Assembly: GCF_001427905.1 (NCBI RefSeq)
Contig: NZ_LMEF01000001.1
Span: 310,394-374,393, forward strand
DNA length: 64,000 bases
Direction: 5' to 3'
Origin: Flavobacterium sp. Root420
GTDB taxonomy: Bacteria > Bacteroidota > Bacteroidia > Flavobacteriales > Flavobacteriaceae
Below the pieces are notes generated by a model. The model searched no databases. It was not told where the DNA came from and saw nothing but the letters and a program-made list of their open reading frames with translations. Each line of letters opens with the position of its first letter. Positions within the stretch are counted from its first letter, which is position 1. Below, one piece after another: positions 9,089 through 17,152 of this stretch. The position numbers and the translations under genes were made by a program.

Positions 9089-10132
9089 TTAATTTTCCTC
9101 GTCTTCAATACTATGTGTCTTTCCATAATTACGCCATTTCTCAATACAATCCTGAAAATCCTGAGGTAACTCTGTATCAAAACGCATCATTTCGCCTGTA
9201 TTCGGGTGTACAAAACCAAGTGTTTTTGCATGCAAAGCCTGACGTGGCAACGCTTTGAAACAATTTTCAATAAACTGTTTGTATTTGGTAAACGTAGTTC
9301 CTTTCAAAATCAAATGACCTCCGTAACGTTCGTCATTAAACAACGGATGTCCAATATGTTTCATGTGTGCACGAATCTGGTGTGTTCTTCCGGTTTCTAA
9401 TCTGCACGAAATCAAAGTTACGTAACCAAAACGCTCCAAAACTTTATAATGTGTAATCGCAGGTTTCCCTATTTCAGGATCAGCAAAAACAGCCATTTGC
9501 ATACGGTCTTTTAAGTGCCTCGCAAGATTTCCTTCAATCGTTCCTTCCTCTTCGGCTACATTCCCCCAAACAAGGGCAATATATTCACGTTCAGATGTTT
9601 TAGCTTCAAATTGTTTAGCCAAATGGGTCATGGCCGCTTCCGTTTTGGCAACAACCAAAAGTCCGGATGTATCTTTGTCAATTCGGTGTACCAATCCCGG
9701 ACGTTCACTGCTGTTCATTGGCAAATTATCAAAATGATGCGCCAAAGCATTTACCAAAGTTCCGGTATAATTTCCATGACCCGGATGCACCACCATTCCC
9801 GGCTCTTTGTTAATCAACAACAAAGCATCATCTTCATAAACAATATTCAACGGAAGATCTTCCGGAAGAATATGGTTTTCAAACGGCGGATGCGATAACA
9901 TAACAGTTACAACATCAAACGGTTTTACTTTATAATTTGATTTTACCGGAATATCATTTACAAAAATGTTTCCTTCAGTTGCGGCGTTCTGAATCTTATT
10001 TCGTGTCGCATTCTGAATCAAATTCATTAAATATTTGTCAATACGCAAAAACGCCTGACCTTTAGGGACTTCAAATCTAAAATGTTCGAATAATTCGTCT
10101 TCCAGATCTAAATTTTCAATAGTATTATTCAT
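9089..10132 (-). CDS. rluD: RluA/RluD family 23S rRNA pseudouridine synthase
   Basis: 347 residues. An S4 RNA-binding domain occupies about residues 20-90 (FLRIDKYLMNLIQNATRNKI). The catalytic domain contains HRIDKDTSGLLV, the signature of the RluA/RluD family with the catalytic Asp, followed by GRTHQIRAHMKHIGHPLFND. S4 plus this catalytic domain and the length fit RluD, which converts uridines of 23S rRNA helix 69 to pseudouridine; RluC-type specificity cannot be excluded. The ATG at 10132 overlaps the end of the upstream PASTA gene by 8 bp, so translation is probably coupled. Confidence 0.88.
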   Translation of the reverse strand: MNNTIENLDLEDELFEHFRFEVPKGQAFLRIDKYLMNLIQNATRNKIQNAATEGNIFVNDIPVKSNYKVKPFDVVTVMLSHPPFENHILPEDLPLNIVYEDDALLLINKEPGMVVHPGHGNYTGTLVNALAHHFDNLPMNSSERPGLVHRIDKDTSGLLVVAKTEAAMTHLAKQFEAKTSEREYIALVWGNVAEEEGTIEGNLARHLKDRMQMAVFADPEIGKPAITHYKVLERFGYVTLISCRLETGRTHQIRAHMKHIGHPLFNDERYGGHLILKGTTFTKYKQFIENCFKALPRQALHAKTLGFVHPNTGEMMRFDTELPQDFQDCIEKWRNYGKTHSIEDEEN

Positions 10133-10745
10133 CTTTTGGGGTTTCTGTCGCCGGCACTGCTAAACTATCTGTTGCCTGACTGTCATCTACATACGTTGCT
10201 TTTCCGTCTCCTAAAACCAAGTCGATTTTAGAAGCTTTCAGCACACGGTCTCCTACTTTTAAGTTTCTTCCTTTATAACGCATCTCCAGAACCATGTCTT
10301 TTCCAAGGTTCGGAATATAAGTAATTGTTCCTGCTTCAAGCCCTAGTGCTTTCAAAGTCGGAACCGCTTCACGATACGTTTTCTCAATTAAATCAGGGAT
10401 TTTAACAGATGAAAATCCTGAAGAATTAATTTTAATATATATTTTTCTTCCCACTTTTACTTTCGTTCCCGGCAATGGATCTTGCTCAACAACACTGTAT
10501 TTTGGGAATTGACTTCTATAATCAACACTATCCAAAAGCACGTAATCTAAATCTAATTCGTCCAATTTCTCTTCAACTTGTTCTTCAGTCAATTTTGCTA
10601 AATTCGGTACCTCAATTTCATGTCCGTGATCAGTCGTAAAAGTCAACCAATGCATAAACAAATAACCTAAAACAGCAATAATAGCAAACGCTATTAAAAT
10701 TTGCACGAAAAAAACCCGGCTTGTTAAATACTGACGTAAACTCAT
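10125..10745 (-). CDS. Membrane-anchored PASTA-domain protein
   Basis: 206 residues from the ATG at 10745, giving a short cytosolic tail (MSLRQYLTSRVFF), one membrane helix (about residues 14-36, QILIAFAIIAVLGYLFMHW) and an extracellular or periplasmic part. The latter shows PASTA-type repeats: EVPNLAKLTEEQVEEKLDEL, then VVEQDPLPGTKVKVGRKI, and IPDLIEKTYREAVPTLKALG. PASTA domains bind peptidoglycan fragments or beta-lactams in kinases and PBPs; here they are free-standing. No kinase or transpeptidase domain is present. It overlaps the RluD-type gene by 8 bp and faces ddl, a peptidoglycan-precursor gene, which fits a cell-wall role by context. Confidence 0.82.
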   Translation of the reverse strand: MSLRQYLTSRVFFVQILIAFAIIAVLGYLFMHWLTFTTDHGHEIEVPNLAKLTEEQVEEKLDELDLDYVLLDSVDYRSQFPKYSVVEQDPLPGTKVKVGRKIYIKINSSGFSSVKIPDLIEKTYREAVPTLKALGLEAGTITYIPNLGKDMVLEMRYKGRNLKVGDRVLKASKIDLVLGDGKATYVDDSQATDSLAVPATETPKDE

Positions 10746-10910
10746 AAATTTATTTTTATTAGTCGCAAAGATAAAGCTATTTCGTTTCAAAAAAAATGAT
10801 AATTTTGTTTTAGACAAGAAAGTATCAAATTGGCATCCCTATTGAAAATGTAGATTTTTGGAATTTGGAATTTCAAAAATTGGAATTTCAATTATTAGGA
10901 GCTATTTCTC

Positions 10911-10989
10911 GCTTTCGGCTATATCTTTTTATCGGCGATGAAAAATCGCCTCAAAAAAGGATACCGCCTCTATCGGGGCTAGGGCACTC
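10911..10989. repeat. Dispersed-type intergenic element with internal hairpin
   Basis: The stretch between the PASTA gene and ddl begins with repeated TTGGAATTT phrases (about 10859-10905) and continues with an element starting GAGCTATTTCTCGC and ending CTATCGGGGCTAGGGC. It contains a hairpin with a GGCGAT stem (10934-10939), GAAAA loop and ATCGCC (10945-10950). From memory, elements with this opening and ending recur between genes in flavobacteria; only one copy is in this window, so I cannot prove repetition here. Function unknown. Confidence 0.45.
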
Positions 10990-11065
10990 TCTTTCAAAAG
11001 AAGATCCCGACTAAACAATTAAACAATAAAAACAACATTTCGATTAAACAAATAAACAGTAAAAC

Positions 11066-12037
11066 ATGAAAAATATTGCCATTATCATGGGCGGGTATTC
11101 AAGCGAATATAAAATTTCTCTAATCTCAGGAAACGTCGTTCATCAATATCTTGACAAAACAAAATACAACGGATTCCGTATTCATATTTTTAAAGAAAAA
11201 TGGGTTTATGTAGATGAAAACAACGCCGAATACGCTATTGATAAAAATGATTTTTCTGTTACTGTAAACGATCAAAAAATCACTTTTGACTGTGTTTTCA
11301 ACGCCATTCACGGAACTCCGGGCGAAGACGGATTAATGCAGGCTTATTTCGAATTATTAGGAATTCCACAATCTTCCTGCGATTATTACCAATCGGCATT
11401 AACTTTCAATAAACGTGATTTATTATCGGTTTTAAAACCATACGGAATCAAAACGGCAATTTCATATTATTTAAACAAAGGTGACGCAATCAATACGGCA
11501 GAAATCGTTAAAAAAGTAGGTTTGCCATGCTTCGTAAAACCAAATAAAGCCGGTTCAAGTTTCGGAATTTCAAAAGTAAAATCAGAAGCCGAATTGCCAA
11601 TCGCCATTGAAGTTGCCTATAAAGAAGATAACGAAATCATTATCGAAAGTTTTCTTGACGGAACAGAAGTTTCTGTCGGCGTAATTAATTACAAAGGAGA
11701 AATTAAAGTATTGCCAATTACCGAAATTGTTTCTGATAATGATTTCTTCGATTATGAAGCGAAATACGAAGGAAAGTCACAGGAAATTACACCAGCCAGA
11801 ATTTCGGACGAATTGACACAAAAAGTGGGGGAAACTGCAAAACGTGCCTATGAAGTCTTAAAAATGAAAGGTTTCTCAAGAAGCGAATTCATCATCGTAA
11901 ACAACGAACCCTACATGCTTGAAATGAATACAATTCCTGGTTTAACCACCGAAAGTTTGATTCCACAACAAGCAAAAGCAGCCGGAATTTCACTTGAAGA
12001 TTTATTCACCAATGCAATAGAGCTAGCACTTTTATAA
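11066..12037 (+). CDS. ddl: D-alanine--D-alanine ligase
   Basis: 323 residues, the usual size. Residues 1-100 form the N-terminal domain with the Gly-rich start IAIIMGGYSSEY and AIHGTPGEDG. An ATP-grasp domain follows (PCFVKPNKAGSSFGISKV), with the metal-binding and substrate end LEMNTIPGLTTESLIP, the standard Ddl signature. It joins two D-Ala molecules with ATP to make the D-Ala-D-Ala end of the peptidoglycan stem peptide, in the cytosol. It lies opposite the PASTA gene and is followed by a stem-loop and dispersed repeats. Assignment is firm; only the start, supported by an immediately beginning beta strand, was chosen by eye. Confidence 0.95.
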   Translation: MKNIAIIMGGYSSEYKISLISGNVVHQYLDKTKYNGFRIHIFKEKWVYVDENNAEYAIDKNDFSVTVNDQKITFDCVFNAIHGTPGEDGLMQAYFELLGIPQSSCDYYQSALTFNKRDLLSVLKPYGIKTAISYYLNKGDAINTAEIVKKVGLPCFVKPNKAGSSFGISKVKSEAELPIAIEVAYKEDNEIIIESFLDGTEVSVGVINYKGEIKVLPITEIVSDNDFFDYEAKYEGKSQEITPARISDELTQKVGETAKRAYEVLKMKGFSRSEFIIVNNEPYMLEMNTIPGLTTESLIPQQAKAAGISLEDLFTNAIELALL

Positions 12038-12050
12038 GCTACTAAGACAC

Positions 12051-12091
12051 TAAGGTTCTGAGGTTCTAAGACTTCAGAACCTTAATTTTTT
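12051..12091 (+). terminator. Possible terminator after ddl
   Basis: An 11-bp stem (TAAGGTTCTGA with TCAGAACCTTA) and a loop of about 11 nt is followed closely by an A/T run ending in six T. The stem is made from the dispersed AAGGTTCTGAGG phrase, so it may be a repeat serving as terminator rather than a dedicated one. Confidence 0.5.
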
Positions 12092-12104
12092 AAGTACAAA
12101 AGTA

Positions 12105-12130
12105 TTGTCAGACTGAGCGAAGTCGAAGTC
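12105..12130. repeat. Dispersed repeat copy A (TTGTCAGACTGAGCG core)
   Basis: This 26-bp sequence matches 60138-60163 in the same orientation with only two differences. Both copies are intergenic and both are followed by a GCAAAGT phrase. The sequence type is frequent in flavobacterial intergenic DNA as I remember it. Confidence 0.75.
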
Positions 12131-12221
12131 TCGCAAAGTGAGTAACCGACAGATATTTCCTTCCTTGAAATGGAAAAAACCTTAGAATCTTAGTATCTCA
12201 GAACCTTAGCACCTCAAAAAA

Positions 12222-12914
12222 ATGAAACAAATCTTCGAATGGAATAGATTATTTTACAATGACTTACCGGCAAATTTTGCCTTAGAAGTTGTATTTCGTT
12301 CCACTGTCATGTTCATCATTTTATTGCTGACATTAAAATTAGCAGGGAAAAGAGGTGTAAAACAATTATCCATTTTTGAAACTGTGATTATCATAGCTTT
12401 AGGCTCTGCGGCCGGAGATCCTATGTTTTATGAAGATGTGGGTATTTTACCTGCAGCAATTGTATTTTTAGTAATAATTATTCTTTATCGTTCTGTAACC
12501 TGGTTGACAGGAAAAAGCAAAAAATTTGAAGAATTTATTGAAGGTAAAACCGAATGTCTTATTCAGGATGGTAAATTTTCTATAGCGACTTTTAAAAAAG
12601 AAAGTTTAGCACAAGACGAATTTTTCTCAGAACTTCGAATAAGATCAATTGAACATTTGGGTCAGGTAAAACATGCGTTTCTGGAAACAAGCGGAGAAGT
12701 TAGCGTATTTTTTTACGAAGATAAAGATGTAAAGTACGGCTTACCTATTTTACCTGCCTTATTTAACGACAAAAGCAAACAAATCATAACTGATGGTATT
12801 CATGCCTGCACTTTTTGCGGTCATACCGAAGAACAAAAAGAAGGAACTGCAAAATGCAAAGTTTGTCAAAAAGACGAATGGGTTCCGGCTATAAAAACAT
12901 TGAGAATAACATAA
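12222..12914 (+). CDS. DUF421 (YetF-like) membrane protein with C-terminal Cys4 motif
   Basis: 230 residues. Three hydrophobic segments at about 28-45, 52-70 and 78-95 precede a soluble DUF421/YetF domain (EFIEGKTECLIQDGKFSIATF, EDEFFSELR-like segment, VSVFFYEDKD). The family is found in many bacteria with no agreed function. Unusual here is a C-terminal extension with two CxxC pairs, CTFCGHTEEQ and CKVCQKDEW, resembling a small zinc ribbon. A second, shorter DUF421 protein at 51595 lacks it. It lies between ddl and coaD on the same strand but with gaps of about 80-180 bp containing repeats, so operon membership is uncertain. Confidence 0.82.
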   Translation: MKQIFEWNRLFYNDLPANFALEVVFRSTVMFIILLLTLKLAGKRGVKQLSIFETVIIIALGSAAGDPMFYEDVGILPAAIVFLVIIILYRSVTWLTGKSKKFEEFIEGKTECLIQDGKFSIATFKKESLAQDEFFSELRIRSIEHLGQVKHAFLETSGEVSVFFYEDKDVKYGLPILPALFNDKSKQIITDGIHACTFCGHTEEQKEGTAKCKVCQKDEWVPAIKTLRIT

Positions 12915-12995
12915 AAAAAAATCCAAATTCCAATAACAAAATAAAAGCCTTTGTGCCTTTGCACCTTTGTAGCTTTGAACCTTAAAAGAAAAAAA

Positions 12996-13454
12996 ATGCG
13001 AAAAGCCATATTCCCGGGATCATTTGACCCTATTACACTCGGTCATGAAGATATTATCAAAAGAGGAATTTCTCTTTTTGACGAAATTGTAATTGCCATT
13101 GGTGTCAATGCTGAAAAAAAATACATGTTTTCACTTGAAGAAAGAAAACGTTTTATCGAAGAAACTTTCAAAGATGAGCCGAAAATTTCGGTTATCACTT
13201 ACGAAGGATTGACAATAGATTTGGCACACAAGGAAAAAGCGCATTTCATATTAAGAGGTTTGCGCAACCCAGCTGATTTCGAATTCGAAAAAGCCATCGC
13301 CCACACCAACAGACGCCTTTCTAAAATTGAAACAGTTTTTTTATTAACTGCAGCAAAAACTTCTTATATAAGTTCAAGTATTGTTCGTGATGTATTACGT
13401 AATGGCGGTGAATATGAAATGCTGGTTCCTGATGCGGTTCGAGTGAAGAAGTAA
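12996..13454 (+). CDS. coaD: Phosphopantetheine adenylyltransferase
   Basis: 152 residues from the ATG at 12996; a longer frame from 12951 adds residues upstream of the family start and is rejected. The nucleotidyltransferase signature GSFDPITLGHEDII (TxGH motif) begins at residue 7, LRGLRNPADFEFE is the conserved pantetheine/ATP-binding segment, and ISSSIVRD is the second ATP-binding motif. Length matches CoaD. It transfers AMP from ATP to 4'-phosphopantetheine to make dephospho-CoA, the penultimate step of CoA synthesis. ddl and coaD close together is a familiar flavobacterial arrangement. Confidence 0.95.
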   Translation: MRKAIFPGSFDPITLGHEDIIKRGISLFDEIVIAIGVNAEKKYMFSLEERKRFIEETFKDEPKISVITYEGLTIDLAHKEKAHFILRGLRNPADFEFEKAIAHTNRRLSKIETVFLLTAAKTSYISSSIVRDVLRNGGEYEMLVPDAVRVKK

Positions 13455-13468
13455 TTTAATAACATAAA

Positions 13469-13499
13469 TTTGGAAAAGTAACCTATATCTCTATTTTTG
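13469..13499 (+). promoter_or_regulatory. Promoter matching Bacteroidota -33/-7 consensus
   Basis: TTTG (13469-13472), a 19-nt spacer and TATTTTTG (13492-13499) match the TTTG-N19-TAnnTTTG consensus of Bacteroidota primary sigma factor exactly. The start codon at 13523 is 23 bp downstream. Confidence 0.75.
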
Positions 13500-13522
13500 C
13501 ATAACTAACCAAAAAACTAAAT

Positions 13523-14140
13523 ATGATATTTTATTACGGAACCAAAGCTACCAATCTAAAAAATGGACAAATAATTAATGTAGATTGTCCAAATTGCAAC
13601 ACAAATGTGTCAATGATTTACAGTGTATTTGGAAAATATGCACACCTGTATTTGATACCTTTTTTTCCAATCAAAAAATTAACTTTTGCTGAATGTAAGT
13701 CTTGCAAAAAAACATTCGAACAAGTAGAATTGCCATCACTAATTCAGCAAAAATTAGAAAGAGAAAAAGAAAAAAACAAAGCGAAGACACCTATCTGGAT
13801 GTTTTCAGGATTGTTTGTAATTGCTGCTATTATTGGAATGGCTTTCTACAGTTCACACCAAACTGACTTAGATACAGCAACTTTTATTAAAGATCCAAAA
13901 GTCGGAGATATCTATTTTCTAAATTCAGTCGCTGAAGGACATTACACAACTATAAAAATTGATAAAGTTTCAAAAGATAGTCTGATTATTTTCTTAAATG
14001 AAATGGAAATAGATTTAAAAACAGATGTCTATAAGATTGATTTAGCCGAAAATTATAAAAAAACATATAGCATTTCCAGAAAAAACATGCTAAATCTTTA
14101 TAATGAAAAGAAAATTTTTGAAGTAAAACGAGACAAATAA
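13523..14140 (+). CDS. Zinc-ribbon membrane protein of unknown function
   Basis: 205 residues. An N-terminal four-Cys zinc ribbon is visible: CPNCNTN near residue 22 and CKSCKKTFE near residue 62, enclosing a conserved-looking segment KYAHLYLIPFFPIKK. A charged linker (LEREKEKNKAKT) leads to one transmembrane helix at about 93-110 (WMFSGLFVIAAIIGMAFY), and the remainder (about 95 residues, DPKVGDIYFLNSVAEGHY onward) is a small beta-rich domain on the far side of the membrane. I do not recognise a named family beyond zinc-ribbon domain protein. It is expressed from its own consensus promoter. Function unknown. Confidence 0.7.
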   Translation: MIFYYGTKATNLKNGQIINVDCPNCNTNVSMIYSVFGKYAHLYLIPFFPIKKLTFAECKSCKKTFEQVELPSLIQQKLEREKEKNKAKTPIWMFSGLFVIAAIIGMAFYSSHQTDLDTATFIKDPKVGDIYFLNSVAEGHYTTIKIDKVSKDSLIIFLNEMEIDLKTDVYKIDLAENYKKTYSISRKNMLNLYNEKKIFEVKRDK

Positions 14141-14160
14141 ACTTAATCATCAGGGTATAA

Positions 14161-14192
14161 TTTGCAAAAGGTAGTATTTAACGGTACTTTCG
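14161..14192 (+). promoter_or_regulatory. Probable promoter of the PhnA-like gene
   Basis: TTTG (14161-14164), a 20-nt spacer and TACTTTCG (14185-14192; one mismatch to TAnnTTTG) lie 18 bp upstream of the ATG at 14211. Confidence 0.6.
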
Positions 14193-14210
14193 GCAAAAAA
14201 ATAAAATATA

Positions 14211-14789
14211 ATGAGTATCGAAAGAGAATTGAACAAACGAAGCGGATCTAAATGTGAACTTTGTGGAGCAGAAGAAAACTTAAAAGTATATCAGGTATTG
14301 CCAACTAAAAAAGGCGGACTTGACGAAAGTATATTAGCTTGTAATACTTGTATTGACCAGATTGAAAATCCGGATAATGTAGATCTAAATCACTGGAGAT
14401 GTCTAAACGATAGTATGTGGAACGAGAATATTGCCGTGCAAGTGGTTGCGTGGAGAATGTTAAACCGTATGTGCGCTGCAGGATGGCCTCAGGAACTATT
14501 AGACATGATGTATTTAGACGAAGATACGTTGGCGTGGGCGCAAGCAACAGGAGAAGGTGAAGACGATGAAAACAAACTGATTCACCGTGACAGCAACGGA
14601 GTCATTTTAGAACATGGAGATTCTGTAGTTTTAATTAAAGATTTGAAAGTAAAAGGTTCAAGTATGGTTGCCAAACAGGGAACAGCTGTTAGAAACATCC
14701 GCTTAGACCATGAAAATGCCGAATACATCGAAGGAAAAGTAGATGGTCAGCAAATTGTGATTATCACACAGTACGTGAAGAAAATTTAA
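14211..14789 (+). CDS. PhnA/YjdM-like zinc-ribbon protein
   Basis: 192 residues. The N-terminus has paired CxxC motifs, CELCGAEE near residue 14 and CNTCIDQI near residue 44, forming a zinc ribbon. The C-terminal domain (about 125-192) is the PhnA domain: RDSNGVILEHGDSVVLIKDL, KVKGSSMVAKQGTAVRNIRL and the closing HENAEYIEGKVDGQQIVI. Despite the name 'alkylphosphonate uptake', PhnA-like proteins of this kind are not phosphonate transporters and their role is unclear. The central part (60-125) is an insert compared with the short E. coli form. It is cytosolic and ends before a strong palindromic terminator. Confidence 0.85.
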   Translation: MSIERELNKRSGSKCELCGAEENLKVYQVLPTKKGGLDESILACNTCIDQIENPDNVDLNHWRCLNDSMWNENIAVQVVAWRMLNRMCAAGWPQELLDMMYLDEDTLAWAQATGEGEDDENKLIHRDSNGVILEHGDSVVLIKDLKVKGSSMVAKQGTAVRNIRLDHENAEYIEGKVDGQQIVIITQYVKKI

Positions 14790-14870
14790 TCTTTGAAGAT
14801 TCAAAGGTACAGAGCAACAAAGGTTCAAAGGTTTTGCCTCATAACTTTTTGCCCTTAACCCATAACTTTT

Positions 14871-14916
14871 TAAGCATAAAAAAAGCTGTTCGATCGAACA
14901 GCTTTTTTTATGCTTA
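14871..14916. terminator. Bidirectional terminator: 46-bp perfect palindrome
   Basis: The 46 bases are their own reverse complement with no interruption: outer TAAGCAT/ATGCTTA, A7/T7 runs and a GC-containing centre AAGCTGTTCGATCGAACAGCTT. In RNA the AGCTGTTC/GAACAGCT stem followed by a U run works as a rho-independent terminator in both directions. It sits between the converging PhnA-like gene and the gene at 14924, with only 7 bp between it and the minus-strand stop codon. Confidence 0.88.
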
Positions 14917-14923
14917 AGGGAAA

Positions 14924-15373
14924 TTATTTTTGAAATAATTTACTAATCTGATCTTTTACGAACGGCTCAGAAACACTACTTGTTGCTGAAGAAGCTTCTT
15001 TGCTTGAAACCATAAACTGAACTGTAGCTTTTTCAGGAATAACACTTCCTGTGTAATGCAACCAAATATAATTGTTTGGCAATTCTAATTTGATATCGTA
15101 TAATGGATTTGCACCAAAACCATTCATGATAATACTGTAAAGACTTGCGTAATCGTTATTAACGTTTTTAAACGTAAATTTTCTCAAAGTTGAACCTTCT
15201 TCATCATCGTTTTGAATACTCGTGTAATATACTGTGTATTCATCTCCAATTTTCTGAATGTAGTTGTTATTTACTTTTCCTAACTTCTCAACCGGAACAG
15301 TTTCAAGAACTTTAATTTGTGCAAAAGAGACAACACTCAACAATAAAACGGCAATCGTAATAATTCTTTTCAT
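14924..15373 (-). CDS. Small exported protein, unknown function
   Basis: 149 residues. A clear signal peptide (MKRIITIAVLLLSVVSFAQ) is followed by about 130 residues of mixed polar sequence with a KIGDEYTVYYTSIQNDDEE segment, and a Ser/Ala-rich stretch near residue 130 (SSKEASSATSSVSEPF). No Cys, no transmembrane helix, no lipobox, so it is probably periplasmic or secreted. I cannot assign a family. It shares a bidirectional terminator with the PhnA-like gene and has no operon partner. Confidence 0.65.
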   Translation of the reverse strand: MKRIITIAVLLLSVVSFAQIKVLETVPVEKLGKVNNNYIQKIGDEYTVYYTSIQNDDEEGSTLRKFTFKNVNNDYASLYSIIMNGFGANPLYDIKLELPNNYIWLHYTGSVIPEKATVQFMVSSKEASSATSSVSEPFVKDQISKLFQK

Positions 15374-15718
15374 AATTAATTTGGGGTTTATTATTTACTA
15401 GCACAATAAACGCAGAAATTATGATAAAATAAAGCGTTACCGGTTAATTTATTAACAAAAGATTAAGATTGTTGTTTGAAATTGGTTTAACACGAGTACA
15501 ATAACAAATTAAAATATTGAAAATCAACAAACTAACGCACACACAATCGTCTAAAAGAGCAAAGAAAACTCTTTAAAATCTTGATTTTAAAGGCATCGAA
15601 AAGTTAAAAAAAAGAAAAAATTTTACTACAAAAATCACTAAAAATGGGTGATTAGGTTCTGAAATTTATATCAAATTAACTTCAAAAAAGCCTGAAAACG
15701 GATACTTGAAACAAAAAA
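15374..15718. other. Intergenic region without a gene (345 bp)
   Basis: No ORF worth calling. It contains a perfect 10-bp stem-loop (15571-15592, CTTTAAAATC with GATTTTAAAG) and AT-rich runs. It must hold the promoter of the exported-protein gene on its left side and the 3' end of the helicase transcript on its right. Confidence 0.5.
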
Positions 15719-17068
15719 CTATCTTTCTTCTTCCTTCTTCACTACCTTTCTGGCAACTTCAATTTTAAATTTCTTGCCTTTCATTTTTTCATCCTTAATG
15801 TTTTTCAGCAAGTCATTTACTTTATTGTATCGTACTGCTGCAAATGAAATAAAATCTTTCACTTCAATCAATCCCAAGTCACTTTTTTCCAATTTTCCCT
15901 TTTGAGAAAAGAATCCAACAATATCAATTTTATTTAGTTTTGTCTTTTTTCCGCCACTAATATAAATGGTTTGGTATTCTGGTGGTTTTGGCAATGTTGT
16001 AGTGTTTTCTACTTTCAAAACATCCATTCCGTAGTCGATATAATCCAGTTTTTTTTCACTTTCGTGGATGATAATGTATGCCGTTCCAGAAGCCTGCATA
16101 CGTGCGGTTCGACCATTACGGTGTGTGAATTCATCTTCTTTCAAAGGCAAATGATAATGAATTACGTGTTTCATTTCAGGAATATCTAAGCCGCGGGCCG
16201 CTAAATCGGTAGTAATTAAATAACTCATGCTTCCATTTCTGAACTGAATCAAAGCGCGCTCACGCTCGTCCTGATCCATTCCGCCATGATAATACGTTGC
16301 GTAGATTCCTTTTTCGTTTAAAGTATCACTAATACGTTCTGCTGCATCACGATGGTTACAAAATATAATAGCCGATTGTGATTTCAGTGAACAAATCAAA
16401 TTGAACAAACTTTCTAATTTATCTTTTGCTGGCGAAACTACCATTTTCATCGATAGATTTGCTTTTTCTTCTTCTTCCGGAATAAAATCTAAAACCGTTG
16501 GATTGACCACCCTGGTATATCTCGGAATTTCAATATCTGAAGTAGCCGAAACCAAAACTCGTTTATTCAGTTTCGTTAATTTTCCAATGATATATGACAT
16601 TTGTTCATGAAAACCCAATTGCAATGATTTGTCAAATTCATCTAAAATTAAAGTCTGGATTTTATCGGTGCGAAAAGTATCTCTGTCAATATGATCTGCA
16701 ATTCTACCTGGAGTTCCAATTAAAACTGCCGGCGGATTACTTAAATTCTTGATTTCAGTATCAATTGAATGTCCACCGTAGCAGATATTGACTTTGTATT
16801 GCGTTCCCATTTTTTTCCAAACCTGCTCAATTTGTAACCCTAATTCACGCGAAGGCACTAAAATTAAACATTGAACCGAAAGAATTTCAGGCTGTAATAA
16901 TTCTAAAACCGGAAGCAAAAAAGCCAATGTTTTTCCGGATCCTGTTGGAGAAAGCAGTAAAACATTGTTATCGTTTAAAATTGCGTCTTGAGCAACTTCT
17001 TGCATTTCGTTTAGGCTCTCAATTCCTAAATTCGAAAGTATGTTGTTGGAATGGTGTTTTTTATTCAT
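15719..17068 (-). CDS. DEAD-box-type ATP-dependent RNA helicase with DbpA-like RNA-binding domain
   Basis: 449 residues. Helicase motifs appear in order: Q-motif region near residue 14, motif I SPTGSGKT at 40-47, PSRELG at 72-77, TPGR at 119-122, motif II DEFD at 143-146, motif III SAT at 174-176 and motif VI HRNGRTAR near 317. Motif II therefore reads DEFD rather than DEAD, a conservative change at the third position. The last 75 residues (KKTKLNKIDIVGFFSQKG to KFKIEVARK) look like the DbpA/CsdA C-terminal RNA-binding domain that targets 23S rRNA in DbpA. A role in ribosome assembly or RNA unwinding is likely; gene name left open because several paralogues share this layout. Confidence 0.88.
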   Translation of the reverse strand: MNKKHHSNNILSNLGIESLNEMQEVAQDAILNDNNVLLLSPTGSGKTLAFLLPVLELLQPEILSVQCLILVPSRELGLQIEQVWKKMGTQYKVNICYGGHSIDTEIKNLSNPPAVLIGTPGRIADHIDRDTFRTDKIQTLILDEFDKSLQLGFHEQMSYIIGKLTKLNKRVLVSATSDIEIPRYTRVVNPTVLDFIPEEEEKANLSMKMVVSPAKDKLESLFNLICSLKSQSAIIFCNHRDAAERISDTLNEKGIYATYYHGGMDQDERERALIQFRNGSMSYLITTDLAARGLDIPEMKHVIHYHLPLKEDEFTHRNGRTARMQASGTAYIIIHESEKKLDYIDYGMDVLKVENTTTLPKPPEYQTIYISGGKKTKLNKIDIVGFFSQKGKLEKSDLGLIEVKDFISFAAVRYNKVNDLLKNIKDEKMKGKKFKIEVARKVVKKEEER

Positions 17069-17152
17069 TTTGCAAAAGTAGGTAAAAAAAGTTGTTTCAG
17101 GTTTTCTTTGTTTCAGGTTTCAAGTTGAAATAAGGATAGAGCCACTTTGACA

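Noticed and set aside
12951..12995. Upstream extension of coaD
   Set aside because: It starts at a non-ATG in dispersed repeat sequence; the family begins at ATG 12996.
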